DNA of 64,000 nt, taken from the NCBI RefSeq assembly GCF_036227485.1, contig NZ_CP109479.1, positions 4,712,001 to 4,776,000 on the forward strand, written 5' to 3'. Source of the stretch: Streptomyces sp. NBC_01451. GTDB taxonomy: Bacteria; Actinomycetota; Actinomycetes; Streptomycetales; Streptomycetaceae. Position 1 is the first letter of the stretch. Every line of letters begins with the position of its first letter. Position numbers and translations under genes: made by a program. Under the pieces are notes generated by a model. The model worked only from the letters and a program-made list of their open reading frames with translations, did not search any database and was not told the DNA's origin. This document shows positions 36,515 to 44,240 of the stretch, piece after piece.

Positions 36515-37777
36515 ATGGCTGTCGTGCGTGACCTGCGGGTACTCCTGCGCCTGAGCAACTTCCGGCGCCTGCTCGCCGTACGGCTGCTCTCCCAGTGCGC
36601 CGACGGCGTCTTTCAGGTCGCACTCGCCGCGTACGTCGTCTTCTCGCCGGAGAAACAGACCTCACCGGCCGCGATCGCCTCCGCGATGGCGGTTCTGCTC
36701 CTGCCGTACTCCCTGGTGGGCCCTTTCGCGGGCGTCCTGCTGGACCGCTGGCGACGCCGCCAGGTCTTCCTGTACGGCAACCTGCTGCGCGCCCTGCTGG
36801 CATGCGTGACGGCGGTCCTGATGCTGAGCCATGTCCCCGACTGGCTCTTCTATGTCTCCGCCCTCTGCGTCACCGCCGTCAACCGTTTCGTCCTGGCCGG
36901 GCTCTCGGCGTCGCTGCCGCGCGTGGTCGACGACGAGCGGCTGGTGATCGCCAACTCGCTCTCCCCGACGGCCGGCACTCTCGCTGCCACGGCAGGCGGC
37001 GGACTCGCCTTCGTCGTCCGAATCGTCGCCTCCGACTCGGACGCCGCGGTGGTCCTCCTGGGTGCGGCCCTCTACCTCTGCGCGTCACTCGGCTCCCTCC
37101 GCCTCGACCGGGAACTGCTCGGCCCCGAACCCGAGTTGGTGCAGCCCCGGCTGAGGGCTGCGCTCACCGGCACCGCGCGCGGCCTGGCGGCAGGCGTACG
37201 GCACCTTGCCGCACCCGGGCGCCGGGAGGCGGCCTGGTCGCTGGCCGCCATGACGCTGATGCGGTTCTGCTACGGCGCCCTGACAGTCATGGTGCTGATG
37301 CTCTGCCGGTACGCCTGGTCGGACGGCTCCGACGACGGGCTGGCCCTGCTGGGCCTCGCGGTGGGCATCTCCGGGGCGGGTTTCTTCGTCGCGGCCGTGA
37401 TGACACCGGCGGCGGCCGGACGGCTCGGTCCCGGCGGCTGGATCGTGGTGTGCGCCGGAGCGGCGGCAGTCCTGGTGCCCGGGCTGGGCCTGGCGTTCGC
37501 CGAGGTGCCCATGCTCATCGCGGCGTTCGTCCTCGGCCTCGTCACGCAGGGTTCGAAGATCGCCACGGACACCATCGTCCAGTCCGCGGTCGACGACGGC
37601 TTCCGCGGTCGGATCTTCTCCGTCTACGACGTGCTGTTCAACGTCGCCTTCGTCGGCGCGGCCGGGGTGGCAGCCCTGATGCTGCCCTCCGACGGCCGCT
37701 CGGTGCCCCTCTTGGTCACGATCGCCGTTATCTACGGGGTAATTGCTATGACTATGGCCCGCTTTGAACGTCGGTAA
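36515..37777 (+). CDS. MFS transporter
   Basis: 420 residues from the ATG at 36515 with about 12 hydrophobic helices. MFS signature: the loop 2-3 motif LLDRWRRRQVFLYGNLLRALLACVTAVLML, an early RLSNFRRLLAVRLLSQCADGVFQVALAAYV, a DTIVQSAVDDGFRGRIFSVYD segment near the end. Exporter of unknown substrate. It is preceded by the ino1 terminator, so has its own promoter, probably within the short gap. Confidence 0.88.
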   Translation: MAVVRDLRVLLRLSNFRRLLAVRLLSQCADGVFQVALAAYVVFSPEKQTSPAAIASAMAVLLLPYSLVGPFAGVLLDRWRRRQVFLYGNLLRALLACVTAVLMLSHVPDWLFYVSALCVTAVNRFVLAGLSASLPRVVDDERLVIANSLSPTAGTLAATAGGGLAFVVRIVASDSDAAVVLLGAALYLCASLGSLRLDRELLGPEPELVQPRLRAALTGTARGLAAGVRHLAAPGRREAAWSLAAMTLMRFCYGALTVMVLMLCRYAWSDGSDDGLALLGLAVGISGAGFFVAAVMTPAAAGRLGPGGWIVVCAGAAAVLVPGLGLAFAEVPMLIAAFVLGLVTQGSKIATDTIVQSAVDDGFRGRIFSVYDVLFNVAFVGAAGVAALMLPSDGRSVPLLVTIAVIYGVIAMTMARFERR

Positions 37778-37893
37778 GTGTCACATGAAGGCCACAGAGT
37801 CACTCTGAGGTACAGAGTTGTCAGTGGGTCCCGGTAATTTACGTGCGTCTTACTTCACGCCAAGCACGCCCATACCCAAGGGGGACCCCCGAA

Positions 37894-38340
37894 GTGACCA
37901 CTCCGCCACAGGACCAGAACCCGAACGCCCCTGTTCCCACCGAGCCGACGGCACCCCAGCCGTACCCGCCGCACCAGGGTGCCCCGTTCCAGGGAGTTCC
38001 GGTCCCGCCGCCCGCGCCGGCCAACCGCTTCAGCAAGAAGCTGCTGCGCATAGGCGTGTTCATCGTCGTCGCGATAGCCATCGCCGGTGGCAAGTGGTAC
38101 TTCGGCCAGAGTGACGCGGAGACGACGTCCGTGGGCGCCTGCATGCACAACGACGGCACGGAGACGAACCCCGACCTCAACGAGGTCGGCTGCACCTCCA
38201 GCGACGCCCAGTACAAGGTTGTCCAGAAGTTCGACAACACCAGCGACGCCGACAAGTGCGAGGCCGTCACTGAGTCGACGATCGCCTACTACCAGCAGGG
38301 CAGCAGCCACGACGTCGTGCTCTGCCTCAAGGAAGTCTGA
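37894..38340 (+). CDS. LppU/SCO3897-family membrane-anchored protein
   Basis: 148 residues from a GTG. A Pro/Gln/Ala-rich cytoplasmic part of about 45 residues is followed by one membrane helix (LLRIGVFIVVAIAIAGGKWYF) and a small exported domain with four cysteines that could pair (ACMHNDG, GCTSSD, KCEAV, LCLKEV). This matches the LppU/SCO3897 family, function unknown. It ends 20 bases before the parS-centred palindrome that serves as its terminator. Confidence 0.8.
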   Translation: MTTPPQDQNPNAPVPTEPTAPQPYPPHQGAPFQGVPVPPPAPANRFSKKLLRIGVFIVVAIAIAGGKWYFGQSDAETTSVGACMHNDGTETNPDLNEVGCTSSDAQYKVVQKFDNTSDADKCEAVTESTIAYYQQGSSHDVVLCLKEV

Positions 38341-38360
38341 GCAAGACACAGCACATACGC

Positions 38361-38398
38361 ACAGCGGGCGGTGTTTCACGTGAAACACCGCCCGCTGT
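38361..38398. terminator. 38-bp perfect palindrome: terminator centred on parS
   Basis: Arms 38361-38379 and 38380-38398 are exact reverse complements; the centre is an exact parS. It begins 20 bases after the LppU-like stop, as expected for a terminator of that gene. Confidence 0.88.
38373..38386. promoter_or_regulatory. parS: parS site, exact (centre of a terminator palindrome)
   Basis: Middle 14 bp of the 38-bp palindrome. A second parS originally lay 41 bp to the right, before the insertion sequence came in. Confidence 0.93.
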
Positions 38399-38417
38399 CT
38401 GTTCCGGCGCGATGTTT

Positions 38418-40116
38418 GGTTCTGTCGACGATTTTGTGATCCGGACAGTTCAGACTCACCGTGCGAGTAGGACGCGTTTGCGTAGGAGATCGAGGCTGGC
38501 CCGGCCGAACATCTGGCGTTTCAGCATCTTCAGCCGGTTGATGTTGCCCTCGACGGCGCCGGAACTGTGGGGCAGGGACAGTCCGTTGCGGACGGCGTCG
38601 AAGTCGCGGCGGAGGTTGCGGGCGAAGCCTGCGAGCGGGGTTAGTGTGTCTTGCTCAGCGTTGGTGATCCAGTCTTCGAGGCGGTCGCCGTGGCGTCCGG
38701 TCATCATCGCGGCGAACTTCCTGACGTGGAGGGTGAGCCGGTCGAGCTCGGGATCTCGTTTGCGTAGGCGGTGGAGCTTGTCGGCGTCCTCGTCCCGGAG
38801 GTGCTCGGGGTGGGTCATGATCCAGGAGGTGACCTCGCGGACCGATGGCGGCTTGGGGCCGGGGACGGGTGCATGTCCGCGCCCGGTTCGGTAGCGCCGC
38901 AGATGACGCTGGACGGCTAACTCGCCACCGGGATAGCCCAGTTGCTGGATCTCGCGGTAGAGCTGGGCGGCGTTTCTGACACCTTCGTTCCAGCGCCGGT
39001 GCAGGTGGCCGACGTACGGATCGACGATATGCGCCCGTTGCAGGCTCTTGGCGACGACTTCGTCCGCGGAGCGGGCGTTGACCAGCTTGCGGACGGTGGC
39101 CTGGTGCAGCCCGAGTTTCCGGCCGATCGCCGCCTTGGACATGCCCTTCTCCCACAGTTCGTGGGCGGCGGCATGCTGCTCACGCAACCGCGTCACGATC
39201 TTCAGCTCCGTCGATGGCTGGACCTCCTCGGGCTCCGCCTCCAGGGCATCGGAGTTACCGTCAGTTGCGGGAACTGGTTCGCTCAGGCGGGAACGATGGG
39301 CGTTCACCGACTTCTCGACCGCCTGTCCGAGGTTGGCCCACAGGTGATAGCGATCAGCGACCTGCTCGGCCTGCGGTGCCCCGACCCGTGCACCTTCCGC
39401 GTATCCGCCGGAACGGTCACGGCAGATGACCTTCACCTCAGGGTGACCGCGGAGCCAGGCGGTCAGATCCTCTCCCTCACGTCCGTCGTAGAGGTGCAGT
39501 GGACGGTGGGTGGCCATGTCGATGAGCACAGTGCCGTAGTGGCGGCCTTTACGGAAGGCGAAGTCGTCGACACCGAGTACCTCCACCTCGCCGATCTCCG
39601 GGTCGGGCAGGGCTCTGACCAGCCGCAGCAGCGTGTCCTTGCCCACGGTGATACCGGCCGCGGCCGCGAGTCGGACTCCTGCCCTGCCGGCCAGCGCCAG
39701 CCCGACCCGCGTTAACACCCCACGCAGCAGCGGGCTGTAGCGACTGTGCGGGGTGGTCAGCCCCGCGATCTGTTCGGCGAACGTCACCGCTGTGCAGTCA
39801 GGGTTCTCGCAGCGGAATCGGCGCACGCACAACTCGATCACCACGCCGAGCCCGCCAACGGCGACATCGCGCAACCTCCGTACGTACCGACCGTGCACCC
39901 GAGCCGACCTCTGGCCGCACCGGCAGGCCCCAGTCGTGGCCCGCACCCGCGTCCTCAACACCACCTTTTCCGGCCGTCGTTCGACCTCCTCGATCAGCAG
40001 CGCGGACAGGTGCGGAAACAGCTCCAAGAGCACATCACGAGAGCACGCGATGCATGATCGCGAACAGTCGGCACGACCCGTTCAACCGTCCGGATCACAA
40101 GATCGTCGACAGAACC
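38418..40116 (-). mobile_element. Intact ISL3-family insertion sequence
   Basis: 1699 bp. The terminal inverted repeats (38418-38450 and 40084-40116) are 33 bp with two mismatches and begin GGTTCTGTCGACGAT. An 8-bp direct repeat CGATGTTT flanks both ends (38410-38417 and 40117-40124), the length usual for ISL3 elements. One transposase gene fills the element. The target was a parS-centred palindrome; joining the flanks without the IS and one CGATGTTT restores a 32-bp perfect palindrome. Ends, repeat and gene are all intact, suggesting a recent and possibly active insertion. Confidence 0.95.
38456..40033 (-). CDS. ISL3-family transposase
   Basis: 525 residues. The N-terminal zinc-finger part has CRCGQRSARVHGRY and CENPDC; the catalytic DDE residues lie in GVDDFAFRKG, CRDRSGGYAEG and SGAVEGNINRLKMLKRQMFG. 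A helix-turn-helix insert (KAAIGRKLGLHQATVRKLV) separates the second aspartate from the glutamate. The reading frame is complete, from a GTG without a clear ribosome-binding site. It reads in the same direction as cca, whose terminator has been interrupted by the element. Confidence 0.95.
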   Translation of the reverse strand: MLLELFPHLSALLIEEVERRPEKVVLRTRVRATTGACRCGQRSARVHGRYVRRLRDVAVGGLGVVIELCVRRFRCENPDCTAVTFAEQIAGLTTPHSRYSPLLRGVLTRVGLALAGRAGVRLAAAAGITVGKDTLLRLVRALPDPEIGEVEVLGVDDFAFRKGRHYGTVLIDMATHRPLHLYDGREGEDLTAWLRGHPEVKVICRDRSGGYAEGARVGAPQAEQVADRYHLWANLGQAVEKSVNAHRSRLSEPVPATDGNSDALEAEPEEVQPSTELKIVTRLREQHAAAHELWEKGMSKAAIGRKLGLHQATVRKLVNARSADEVVAKSLQRAHIVDPYVGHLHRRWNEGVRNAAQLYREIQQLGYPGGELAVQRHLRRYRTGRGHAPVPGPKPPSVREVTSWIMTHPEHLRDEDADKLHRLRKRDPELDRLTLHVRKFAAMMTGRHGDRLEDWITNAEQDTLTPLAGFARNLRRDFDAVRNGLSLPHSSGAVEGNINRLKMLKRQMFGRASLDLLRKRVLLAR

Positions 40117-40120
40117 CGAT

Positions 40121-40134
40121 GTTTCACGTGAAAC
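40121..40134. promoter_or_regulatory. parS: parS site, exact, rebuilt by target duplication
   Basis: GTTT comes from the 8-bp duplication CGATGTTT at the IS end and CACGTGAAAC from the original site. The original left arm (CGGCGCG) is 1.7 kb away at 38405-38411. Confidence 0.93.
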
Positions 40135-40152
40135 ATCGCGCCGTTTCACGCC

Positions 40153-41595
40153 TCACCCCTGCTCTGCCCACCACTCCTTGAGTGCCGCCACGGCCGACTC
40201 CCGCTCCATCGGCCCGTTCTCCAGCCGCAGTTCCAGGAGGAACTTGTACGCCTGCCCGATCGCCGGACCGGGCCCGACGCCCAGGATCTCCATGATCTGG
40301 TTACCGTCGAGGTCGGGACGGATGGAGTCCAGCTCCTCCTGCTCCTGGAGGTGGGCGATGCGTTCCTCCAGGCCGTCGTACGCGCGCGAAAGTGCCGTGG
40401 CCCTGCGCTTGTTCCGCGTGGTGCAGTCGGAGCGGGTCAGCTTATGGAGACGGTCGAGGAGAGGGCCCCCGTCCCGGACATAGCGGCGGACCGCCGAGTC
40501 CGTCCACTCTCCGGTGCCGTACCCGTGGAAGCGCAGGTGGAGTTCGACGAGACGCGAGACGTCCTTCACCAGGTCGTTGGAGTACTTGAGCGCCGTCATC
40601 CGCTTCTTAGTCATCTTCGCCCCGACCACCTCGTGGTGGTGGAACGAGACTCGCCCGTCCTCCTCGAAGCGCCGAGTGCGCGGCTTGCCGATGTCGTGCA
40701 GCAGCGCGGCGAGGCGGAGAACGAGGTCGGGACCGTCCTGCTCCAGCTCGATCGCCTGCTCCAGGACGATCAGCGTGTGCTCGTAGACGTCCTTGTGCCG
40801 ATGGTGCTCGTCGCGCTCCAGGCGCAGGGCCGGCAGCTCGGGCAGTACGTGCTCGGCAAGACCGGTGTCCACCAGCAGCGCCAGGCCCTTGCGCGGGTGC
40901 GCGGACAGGATCAGCTTGTTCAGCTCGTCCCGTACCCGCTCCGCCGAGACGATCTCGATGCGGCCGGACATGTCGGTCATCGCGGTGACGACCTCGGGTG
41001 CCACCTCGAAGTCCAGCTGGGCGGCGAACCGCGCGGCCCGCATCATCCGCAACGGGTCGTCCGAGAAGGACTCCTCAGGCGTGCCCGGCGTGCGCAGCAC
41101 CCGCCTTGCCAGATCCTCACGTCCGCCGTACGGATCGATGAACACCTTCTCCGGCAGTGCCACGGCCATCGCGTTCACCGTGAAGTCGCGCCGGACGAGG
41201 TCGTCCTCGATGGAGTCGCCGTACGACACCTCGGGCTTGCGCGAGGTCCTGTCGTACGCCTCCGACCGGTAGGTCGTCACCTCGATCTGGAAGCCGTCCT
41301 TCTGAGCCCCGACCGTGCCGAAGGCGATCCCAACCTCCCACACGGCGTCCGCCCAGGGCCGGACGATCTTCAGCACGTCCTCGGGGCGGGCGTCGGTCGT
41401 GAAGTCCAGGTCGTTGCCGAGCCGGTCCAGCAGCGCGTCCCGGACGGAGCCGCCGACCAGGGCAAGCGAGAACCCGGCTTCCTGGAATCGGCGGGCAAGG
41501 TCGTCGGCGACCGGGGCCACCCGCAGCAGCTCACTCACCGCGTGGTGCTGCACCTGGCTCAGGGCACTGGCATTGTCTTCGTTGGCGTTCGGCAC
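40153..41595 (-). CDS. cca: CCA-adding tRNA nucleotidyltransferase
   Basis: 480 residues. It adds or repairs the 3' CCA of tRNAs. The head has LALVGGSVRDALL and DLDFTTDARPEDV (the metal-binding D-x-D), RRDFTVNAMA and the D-P-L-R-M-M-R-A-A-R block; an HD-type C-terminal region follows (HRHKDVYEHTLIVLEQAI, LAALLHDIGKP, HHHEVVGA). Order and HD domain match the actinobacterial class II enzyme. The GTG at 41595 has no good ribosome-binding site. Its stop is 10 bases from the remains of the parS palindrome. Confidence 0.95.
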   Translation of the reverse strand: MPNANEDNASALSQVQHHAVSELLRVAPVADDLARRFQEAGFSLALVGGSVRDALLDRLGNDLDFTTDARPEDVLKIVRPWADAVWEVGIAFGTVGAQKDGFQIEVTTYRSEAYDRTSRKPEVSYGDSIEDDLVRRDFTVNAMAVALPEKVFIDPYGGREDLARRVLRTPGTPEESFSDDPLRMMRAARFAAQLDFEVAPEVVTAMTDMSGRIEIVSAERVRDELNKLILSAHPRKGLALLVDTGLAEHVLPELPALRLERDEHHRHKDVYEHTLIVLEQAIELEQDGPDLVLRLAALLHDIGKPRTRRFEEDGRVSFHHHEVVGAKMTKKRMTALKYSNDLVKDVSRLVELHLRFHGYGTGEWTDSAVRRYVRDGGPLLDRLHKLTRSDCTTRNKRRATALSRAYDGLEERIAHLQEQEELDSIRPDLDGNQIMEILGVGPGPAIGQAYKFLLELRLENGPMERESAVAALKEWWAEQG

Positions 41596-41814
41596 AACAG
41601 AAAAGGGTACGTGGCCCGGGCCACAGCCCGCGCCTTCATAAAACGTCCACGCACTTGGCCGGGGACTCCTCCATCGATACACGCACATAGAGGACAGCCG
41701 ACGGAGGTTCCACGATCTTGTGGAGCAGTCCGCGGCACTTCCCCTCAGCGCGCATCGTTACCATGCGTGGACGCACATTCCGACGACCACTGACGACGAG
41801 GGACGGGCGAACGC

Positions 41815-44193
41815 GTGGCCGAGGCGGCAGACTTCCCGGGGCTGACTCCCTCTCTCGCGCGCCGGTGGTTCCGGCGAGCCGGAGTGCTGCTCACGGGGGC
41901 GCCCCTGCTGGCCGGTCTGCTCCAACTACCCACCGGACAACCCGCGTATGCCGCAGGGTCCGATCCAGTCGTCGTCTCCATCGATTCGCTCACTCCCAGC
42001 GCCCCGACGGACGGGGACACGGTGACCGTCTCCGGCACGGTCACCAACAAGGGCAAGCGGGCGGTCACGGACGCCCACGTGGACCTGCGCGTGGGGCAGC
42101 TGCTGACCACCCGCTCGGGGATCGACGACGTCGCCGCGCGCACCGACTACGTATCCGGCGCCGACGGGACGGAGGTCGGCGGCAAGTACGTCGAGAAGTT
42201 CTCGAAGCTCACTCCGGGCGTCGCCCAGCCCTTCACCATCTCCGTTCCGGTCGACAAGCTGGACCTCGGCCAGGACGGCGTCTACGAGCTCGGCGTCTCC
42301 CTGTCCGGCGAGACATCCGCGGCACCGTACGAGCAGGTGCTGGGAATCAAGCGGACGTTCCTGCCGTGGCAGCCCGAGGAGGCGGACACGAGGACCCGGA
42401 CGACGTATCTGTGGCCGTTGATCTCCACGGTCCACATGACGGCGGAGACGGGCCCGGGCGAGCAGCAGACGCCCGTCTTCCTCAACGACGACCTCGCCGC
42501 GGAGATCTCCCCGGGCGGACGCCTGGAGCAGATGCTCTCCCTGGGCAAGGAACTCGACGTCACCTGGGTGATCGACCCCGACCTGCTGGCCTCTGTCGAC
42601 GCGATGGCCGGCGGCTACGGCATCCAGGGCGCCGACGGCACCGGTAGCACCCCCGGCACCGGTCAGGCGGTCGCCAAGCAGTGGCTCAACCAACTCCAGG
42701 ACGCGGTCGAGGGCAAGGAAGTCGTCGCCCTCCCCTTCGGCGATCCCGACCTCGCCTCCATCGCGCACAACGGCAAGAACGTCACCGGCACGCTGAGCCA
42801 TCTCAAGAGCGCCACGGACGTTGCCGTCGGCACCGTGGAGACGATCCTCCACATCACGCCGAGCACCGACTTCGCGTGGCCGGTGAACGGTGCCGTCGAC
42901 CCGTCGATCGTCAAGATCGCCACCTCGACGGGCGCGGACAAGGTGATCGCGCGCAGCGACAGCCTCAAGGAGACCGGCGACCTGCCGTACACGCCCTCCG
43001 CGGCGCGCCCCATCGGCGGGGGCACCACCGCTGTCGTCGCGGACACGCGGCTGTCCGCGGCCTTCCAGGGCGACATGACAAGTGCCGGCAGCGCCACGCT
43101 CGCGGTACAGAAGTTCCTCGCCACGAGTCTGACGACCACCCTCCAGACCGACAAGCAGCGCACCATCGTCGTCGCCCCGCAGCGCATGCCGACCGCGAGC
43201 CAGGCCCAGACCATGGAGAAGGCGATCACGGCCCTCCAGGACTCGAACTGGTCCCAGCCGCAGGAACTCACCGCGACCGCCGACACGAAGCCGGACCCGG
43301 GCGCCACCACGAAGGTGCCCTCGGTGTCCTCGTACCCCGCCACACTGCGCAAGCAGCAGCTGCCCCGGTCGGCCTTCGCCCAGATCGCGACCACGCAGGA
43401 CAAGCTCGACAACTTCAAGATCATCCTTACTGACGAGACCCGCGTGGAGACCCCCTTCGGACGAGCCATCAACCGTGAGATGGCCACGTCCTGGCGCGGT
43501 CGGTCCCGCGAGGCGGACAGCTTCCGCCGGGGCGTGGAGCGGCACCTCGACGAGCTGACCGACCAGGTCAGGCTGATCAAGAAGTCGGAGACGAAGCTCT
43601 CCGGCGGCAGCGCCACCATCCCGGTGACCGTCCAGAACAACCTGGTCCAGCCCGTCGACAACCTCGTACTGCGGGTGACCTCGACGAACCCGACCCGGCT
43701 CAAGATCGGAGACGACGACTACCAGGAACAGGACATCGCGGTCTCCGGCGGGCACAGCCAGTCGGTGAAGTTCACCACGTCGTCCAACGCCAACGGCCCG
43801 ATCACCGTGATCGCCCAGCTGTACACGAAGGACGGCCAGAAGTACGGCCCGGCTGTCGCCTTCGACGTGCGGGTCACCGAGTTCACGGCCATGGCGATGC
43901 TGGTCATCGGCGGCGGCTTCCTGCTGCTCGTACTCGCCGGTCTGCGCATGTACACACAGCGCAAGCGCGCCGCGGCCCGGCGCGCCCAGGAGTCCGGCAA
44001 CGGGCACGGGGACGAGAGCACGGATGAGAACGCCGGTGCCGACGAGAACCACGAGGACGACGAGAGCCGTCCTCAGGGGGAGTCGGACGCAGCGGTGGGG
44101 GCAGACGCCCCGGAGCAGCCGAGTGACCCGACGCCGAACACCGCACCGGAAAGCGCCGGCCCGTCCGGGACGGGTGAGAGAGTGGACCGTTGA
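41815..44193 (+). CDS. DUF6049-family membrane-anchored exported protein
   Basis: 792 residues from a GTG after GAGGGAC. The start is a signal peptide (RRWFRRAGVLLTGAPLLAGLLQL ... AYA). The exported body has an Ig/CARDB-like beta domain (VVVSIDSLTPSAPTDGDTVTVSGTVTNKGKRAV), a polysaccharide-deacetylase-like central domain with WVIDPDLLAS, and a second beta domain (SGGSATIPVTVQNNLVQPVDNLVLRVT). One membrane helix (AMAMLVIGGGFLLLVLAGL) lies near the end, then an acidic cytoplasmic tail. Conserved upstream of murJ in actinobacteria, so likely linked to wall synthesis; function unknown. Confidence 0.8.
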   Translation: MAEAADFPGLTPSLARRWFRRAGVLLTGAPLLAGLLQLPTGQPAYAAGSDPVVVSIDSLTPSAPTDGDTVTVSGTVTNKGKRAVTDAHVDLRVGQLLTTRSGIDDVAARTDYVSGADGTEVGGKYVEKFSKLTPGVAQPFTISVPVDKLDLGQDGVYELGVSLSGETSAAPYEQVLGIKRTFLPWQPEEADTRTRTTYLWPLISTVHMTAETGPGEQQTPVFLNDDLAAEISPGGRLEQMLSLGKELDVTWVIDPDLLASVDAMAGGYGIQGADGTGSTPGTGQAVAKQWLNQLQDAVEGKEVVALPFGDPDLASIAHNGKNVTGTLSHLKSATDVAVGTVETILHITPSTDFAWPVNGAVDPSIVKIATSTGADKVIARSDSLKETGDLPYTPSAARPIGGGTTAVVADTRLSAAFQGDMTSAGSATLAVQKFLATSLTTTLQTDKQRTIVVAPQRMPTASQAQTMEKAITALQDSNWSQPQELTATADTKPDPGATTKVPSVSSYPATLRKQQLPRSAFAQIATTQDKLDNFKIILTDETRVETPFGRAINREMATSWRGRSREADSFRRGVERHLDELTDQVRLIKKSETKLSGGSATIPVTVQNNLVQPVDNLVLRVTSTNPTRLKIGDDDYQEQDIAVSGGHSQSVKFTTSSNANGPITVIAQLYTKDGQKYGPAVAFDVRVTEFTAMAMLVIGGGFLLLVLAGLRMYTQRKRAAARRAQESGNGHGDESTDENAGADENHEDDESRPQGESDAAVGADAPEQPSDPTPNTAPESAGPSGTGERVDR

Positions 44194-44240
44194 GCGATGT
44201 CGTGGCCGGTGGGCCCGGTGAACGATGAGGTGGGGTAACC

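Noticed and set aside
40142..40150. GTTTCACG after the rebuilt parS, which looks like a further half-site
   Set aside because: Only the left half matches; the partner half is absent.
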